Shown here: positions 60,030-64,000 of the stretch, in pieces | Position numbering within the stretch: position 1 is the first letter of the stretch | Layout of the letters: every line of letters starts with the position of its first letter | From: Desmodus rotundus | Lineage: Eukaryota; Chordata; Mammalia; Chiroptera; Phyllostomidae | Reading direction: 5' to 3' | Length of the DNA: 64,000 nt | Assembly (NCBI RefSeq): GCF_022682495.2 | Contig: NC_071387.1 | Span: 147,194,024-147,258,023, forward strand | The notes under the pieces: generated by a model | What the model saw: the letters and a program-made list of their open reading frames with translations, nothing else | Told to the model about the DNA's origin: nothing | Databases searched by the model: none | Made by a program: the position numbers and the translations under genes

Positions 60030-61330
60030 ATAATGATAAATAAATGAGGCCATTTCATAGACATCCTTAAATGTCATACTAAGCAACCTGGATTTTATCC
60101 TTAAAAAAGTAGATGAGAATTAAGTAGTAAATTTACAAGGTGATATTTGTGAGGGATTATTATTATTATTATTATTATTACTTTAATCCTCACCCAAAGA
60201 AATATGTTCATTGATTTTAGGAAGAGAGGAAGAGAGAAGAGAAAAGAGAGAGAGAGATGAGTTGCTGTTCCCCTGTGTGGTTCAATCCCCGCACATGCCT
60301 CCCACGTGTGGGGATTGAACCTGTAACCCAGACATGTGTGCTGACTGGGAATTGAACTCACAATGTTTTGGTATACAGGGTATATATGCTCCAACTAACA
60401 GAGCTAACTGGCCAGGGCTAATTATTATTTTTAATTAACATTACAGGTGGTGTGGATGATGAATTTGTTACGGACATAAATTGAAGTTGAGGAGGTCATT
60501 AGGAAGTTGTTTTAATCTTCCAGGTAACAAACAATGAAGACTTAACCTACTACATTGGATATAAATATGGAAAGGAATGGAATGAATCTAAACACTGTTG
60601 TGTAGGTAAAATAACAATTCAATGTTCTTGTTGAAGTGAAACGTAAGTGAAATATAAAGGATTCCTTGCAGGTAGAGGTGGACTCCAATTTTTAAGGGCT
60701 TGAAGCATACTCATTTTAAGGGGTACTGTTTATGAAAAATAATGCAAAATTATAAAAAAAAATTTTTGCTAGACCCTATTCAATTTAGTTTAATGATCAA
60801 TCCATTTTCACTGGCATATGTTATGCTTGAATGTGATGGTAGATCATACGCCACCAACTCAGCTAGCAGTGATAGGGCAAGGGCAGGGTCAGGGAGAAAG
60901 ATGGCGGACGTAGGTTTGGATAGCTCCGTGTAGACATCAGAGAAGCAGGGAAAGATGTTTGAAAGGTGCTTGATATAATAGAAGTTTTCTAAATCTGAAT
61001 TTCAAAAATAAATATATTAATTTAAGAGTCATCAGAGAATAAATAGAGGTTGAAACAAATAAAATAATTAGATCATCCAGAGAAGATGTGAAGACTGATA
61101 AAAGAAGAAGAATGAGTATGAAATTCTGAGGAAAACTAACATTTTGGTGGGAGCAGAGAATCAGTGCAAGAACAGGTGACATTTTGGTTCAGTGACCTGG
61201 GTATTAAAGGCCACAACAACGGTCATAACAAAGAGAATTGAGAGAAGGGGTGTGGTTTCCAGAAATTTTAGTTGAACAATAAGATTAGAAGAACAATTTG
61301 ACAATGGGGGAATAAAAGAAAAAAGGCAAA
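60030..61330 (-). repeat. Antisense L2-like sequence, split by a Ves SINE
   Basis: 'aagcaacctggattttatcc' (60083) and 'aggaggtcattaggaagttgttttaatcttccagg' (60488) resemble inverted L2 coding sequence. Further along, 'aatttaagagtcatcagagaataaatagaggttgaaac ... agatcatccagagaagatgtgaagactgataaaagaagaag' (61020-61110) resembles the inverted L2 5' portion. The middle (60560-60960) is not assigned. Weak similarity, approximate ends. Confidence 0.45.
60157..60419 (-). mobile_element. Ves SINE with (TAA)n tail
   Basis: On the minus strand the head 'gccctggccagttagctctgt' opens the tRNA-derived part, with the B box 'ggttcaattccc'-like near 60350. The body includes 'gagggaggcatgtg'-type text in reverse and the characteristic end 'tttgggtgaggattaaag'. 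The tail is a (TAA)n repeat (60157-60180 as ATT units). A GA-rich run lies at 60222-60257. Inserted within an antisense L2-like sequence. Confidence 0.85.
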
Positions 61331-61334
61331 ACTA

Positions 61335-61770
61335 AAATGGTAATGAGTTTCTGGTGCTTGGGCAAGCTGAGTAGGGGAAAGTGTCATTGACTAATACAGG
61401 AAGGCAGTCAGAAGAACCAATTTAGAAAAAAAAGTTAAGTTGAAGTGCCTCTACAATATCAAGATAGAAATGTCTATTAGTAGTGGGAAATACAGCCAGC
61501 AATTGTTGAATTTGAGCTCGATGTTATTTTTGTCTTCATTTTCCAATGTAGAGAAAAGAAGTTCCAAAATGTTATACCACTTGTCTAGTGTTGCATAGTA
61601 ACTTGTGCTCCTGCAGATGGTGAGCTCAGAATCATCAGCCAATTAGTGATATTCTAAGCTTTAAGAGTGGGGGCAGTTATTGGAAGGGTGTTAAAAGATA
61701 ACCACAGACAGAATCCAGGAGAATAGCAAACCAAGAGAGTAAAGGGTGAAGAGCCAACCTAAACGCAAGT
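61335..61770. other. Unassigned sequence
   Basis: No gene or repeat recognised. Confidence 0.4.
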
Positions 61771-61774
61771 TCTC

Positions 61775-64000
61775 TTCCTTCCCCTCTTCCCTTACACCTT
61801 GACAATCACCAATTTGCTTCTGTCTCTATGGATTTACCTATTCTGGATAGTTCATATCAATGATGTTATATGATATAGGGCCTTATAGGAGTCTGGCTTC
61901 TTTTACTTAACATAATGTTTTCTTAGGTTTATCCAACTTATGCCATGTATCAGTACTTCATTCCTTTTATGGCTAAATAATATTTTGCTCTGTGTATATA
62001 CCTGTTCATCCGTACATGAACATTTGGATTGTTTCCACCTTTTTACCTGTAACAAATAGTGCTTCTATGAGCATGTACATATGTTTGTTTGAATACCTGT
62101 TTTCTATTATTTTGAGTATATACCTAGGAGAATTGTCGGTTCATGTGGTTATTCTATGCTTGACTTTTTTGAGGACTCATCAAACTGTTTTCCACAGTGA
62201 GTGAAATAATTTTATATTCCTACCAATGATGTCTAAAAGTTCTAATTTATTCATATCTTTGCCAACACTTCTTATATCTGCTTTTGTTTTGTTTTGTGAT
62301 AGCAACTCCTGTGGGTATAAAGTAGTATCCCATTGTGGTTTTGATTTGCAATCCCTAATAACTAATGTGTCGAGAATCTTTCCATGTGCTTGGTGGCCAT
62401 TTGTATATCTTCTTTGAAGAAGTTTCTATTCAAGACCTTTGTTCATTTTTTAAATTGGGCTGTTTGTCTTTTTGTTATTTAGTGTACATGTTCTTTATAT
62501 TCTGGGGACTAAACCCTTGTCTGATATGTTATTTGGAAATAATTTCACCCAATCTGTAGGTTGCCTTTTCACTTTCTTGTTAATGTCCTTTGGTGCACAA
62601 AAAATTTAAATTGATGAAGTTCAATTAATTTTTTTCTTGCAAGTGTTTTTCTGCCGTATCTAAGAATCTTTTAACAAATCAGGGTGGTGAAGATTTACTT
62701 CTACATTTTTTTCTTACAAGTCCTATGGTTTTAGTTCTTTATGTATGTCATTGATCTATTTATAGTTAATTTTTAATATGATATCGAGTAGAGGTCCAAC
62801 TCTATTCTTTTGCATGTGGATATATAGTAATCTCAATACCATTTGCTAAAAAGACTAACCTTTCTCCACAGAATGATCTTGGCCCCCTTGTTGAAATTCA
62901 ATAGGCCGTGGAGGTGAGTTAATGTGTAGACCCTCAGCTTTGTTTCATTGGTCTATATGTTTGTCCTTATGACCGTGTCACACGTGTGACTGCTGTATCT
63001 TTGTGGTAAGTTCTGAAATCAGGAGTGAGAATTCCAGCTTTGTTTTTCTTTTCCAAGATTGTTTTGACTAATCAGGTTCAAGATTTTTGACTTGCAATTG
63101 CATATGAACTTAAGAATTAGCTTTTTTGTGGTAAAGACTGCTGGAATTTTGATAGGATTGTTTTGAATCTGTAGATCATTTTGGGTAATATTGACATCTT
63201 AATAATATTGCACATAGGTTATCTTCTATTTATTTATATATTTTAAAATTTCCTCAACAGTTTCTTTTAATTTTCAATGTACATCTTTCACTTTCATTAA
63301 ATGTATTCCTAGGTATTTTATTCTTTTGGATGACATTATAAGTAGAATTTTTCTTAATTTCTTTTTTGTATTATTCATTGCTGGTGTATAAAATTACAGC
63401 TGATATTATATGTTAATCTTTCACCTTGTAACTTGCTGAATTTATTTATTATTCATAAAGAATATCAGCCTTTATTTTTCTTGTCTCACAGTGTATTTGT
63501 CTGGTCTCTAGTGTCAGGGTGATACTGGCCTCACAGAGTAAGTTAGGAAGTGCTCCCTCCTATTCTATTATTTTACAATGGCCTGAGATTGATTGGTATT
63601 AATTATTTTTATATGTTTTATAGAAATCACCAGTGAGTGAAGCCTGGTCCTGCACTTTTTTGTTGGGAGGTTGATTACTGATTAAATCTTTTTATTTGTT
63701 ATAAGTGTGTTCATATTTTATATTTCTTCTCATCAGTTTTGATACTTTGTGCACTTCTAAAAATTTCTATTCATCTAGGTTATCTAATCTTTTGTGTATA
63801 ACTGTTTATAATATTTTCATATAATTCTTTCTATTTTTTGTAAGGTCAGTAGTAGTATCCCCACTTTCATTTCTGATTTTAGTTTTGTGCATCTCTCTTC
63901 CTAGTCAGTCTAGCTAATGGTTTATTAATTTTGTTGATTATTTTGAAAAACCAACTTTTGGTTTCATTGATTCTATTATTTTGCTATCCTCTATCTCATT
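61775..64000 (-). mobile_element. Older LINE-1, antisense, running off the window
   Basis: From the 3' UTR end ('gcttctgtctctatggatttacctattctgg') the inverted element passes the ORF2 C-terminus ('ttggattgtttccacctttttacctgtaacaaatagtgcttctatgagcatg', 61993-62080), the downstream ORF2 region ('cattggtctatatgtttgtccttatgacc', 62948) and the RT-proximal part ('atactggcctcacagagtaagttaggaagtgctcc', 63521) to the edge. The stretch around the RT active site appears shortened between about 63400 and 63500. Many stops; dead copy of an old subfamily. Its 5' end lies outside the window. Confidence 0.8.

Overview
This is AT-rich vertebrate nuclear DNA from a placental mammal, almost certainly a bat. 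Three signs point to Chiroptera: repeated LINE-1 3' ends closing in a distinctive form (aattgaataacaataaa after a purine-rich G/A tract), two tRNA-derived SINE copies whose heads and tails match the bat Ves family, and a background of mammal-wide MIR, L2, MLT1 and MLT2 relics. The low density of Ves copies and the L1 types suggest, but do not prove, a yangochiropteran bat. I found no intact protein-coding gene or exon, no RNA gene and no CRISPR array. The window reads as intergenic or deep intronic sequence whose recognisable content is nearly all transposable elements plus one processed pseudogene.

Layout. 0-5 kb: L2 3'-end relics, then unassigned unique sequence. 5-9.5 kb: three young 5'-truncated L1s, each with clear target-site duplications (TSDs). 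10.4-11 kb: ancient antisense L1. 11.7-13.8 kb: a 2.1-kb L1 with an inverted 5' end and a perfect 14-bp TSD. 13.9-18.9 kb: a pile-up of older L1s, including two adjacent same-strand copies that keep 5' and 3' parts but lack the middle. 20.6-21.3 kb: an antisense L1 with a perfect 19-bp TSD and a probable 3' transduction. 21.3-35.5 kb: mostly unassigned sequence with scattered MIR/L2/L1 fragments. 35.6-38 kb: L2 copies in alternating orientation, one split by a Ves SINE. 39.9-43.3 kb: MIRs, a strong fold-back hairpin and an ERVL-type (MLT2-like) solo LTR. 43.5-49.7 kb: L1 3' ends and a MIR. 50-52.3 kb: an L2 split by an L1 3' end and a mariner transposase relic. 52.5-54.9 kb: a 2.4-kb L1 with the reverse-transcriptase domain. 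55.6-56.7 kb: ancient antisense L1. 56.8-57.85 kb: a processed RPS2 pseudogene with 5' and 3' ends, poly(A) and TSD, carrying an 83-bp copy of its own 3' coding region near its N-terminus. 58.8-61.3 kb: MIR, MLT1 LTR, Ves and antisense L2. 61.8-64 kb: older antisense L1 running off the window.

The elements do not form a pathway. What the window does hold is a readable record of retrotransposition mechanics: TSDs, twin-primed inversions, 3' transduction, nested insertion and template-switch-like rearrangement. I found no evidence for a new coding system. The most unusual items are the self-duplicated RPS2 pseudogene, the L1 with a transduced tail, the internally deleted L1 pair, a perfect 15-bp-arm fold-back hairpin and an unexplained 58-bp local direct repeat. 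All family names come from remembered consensus sequences, not from a search.
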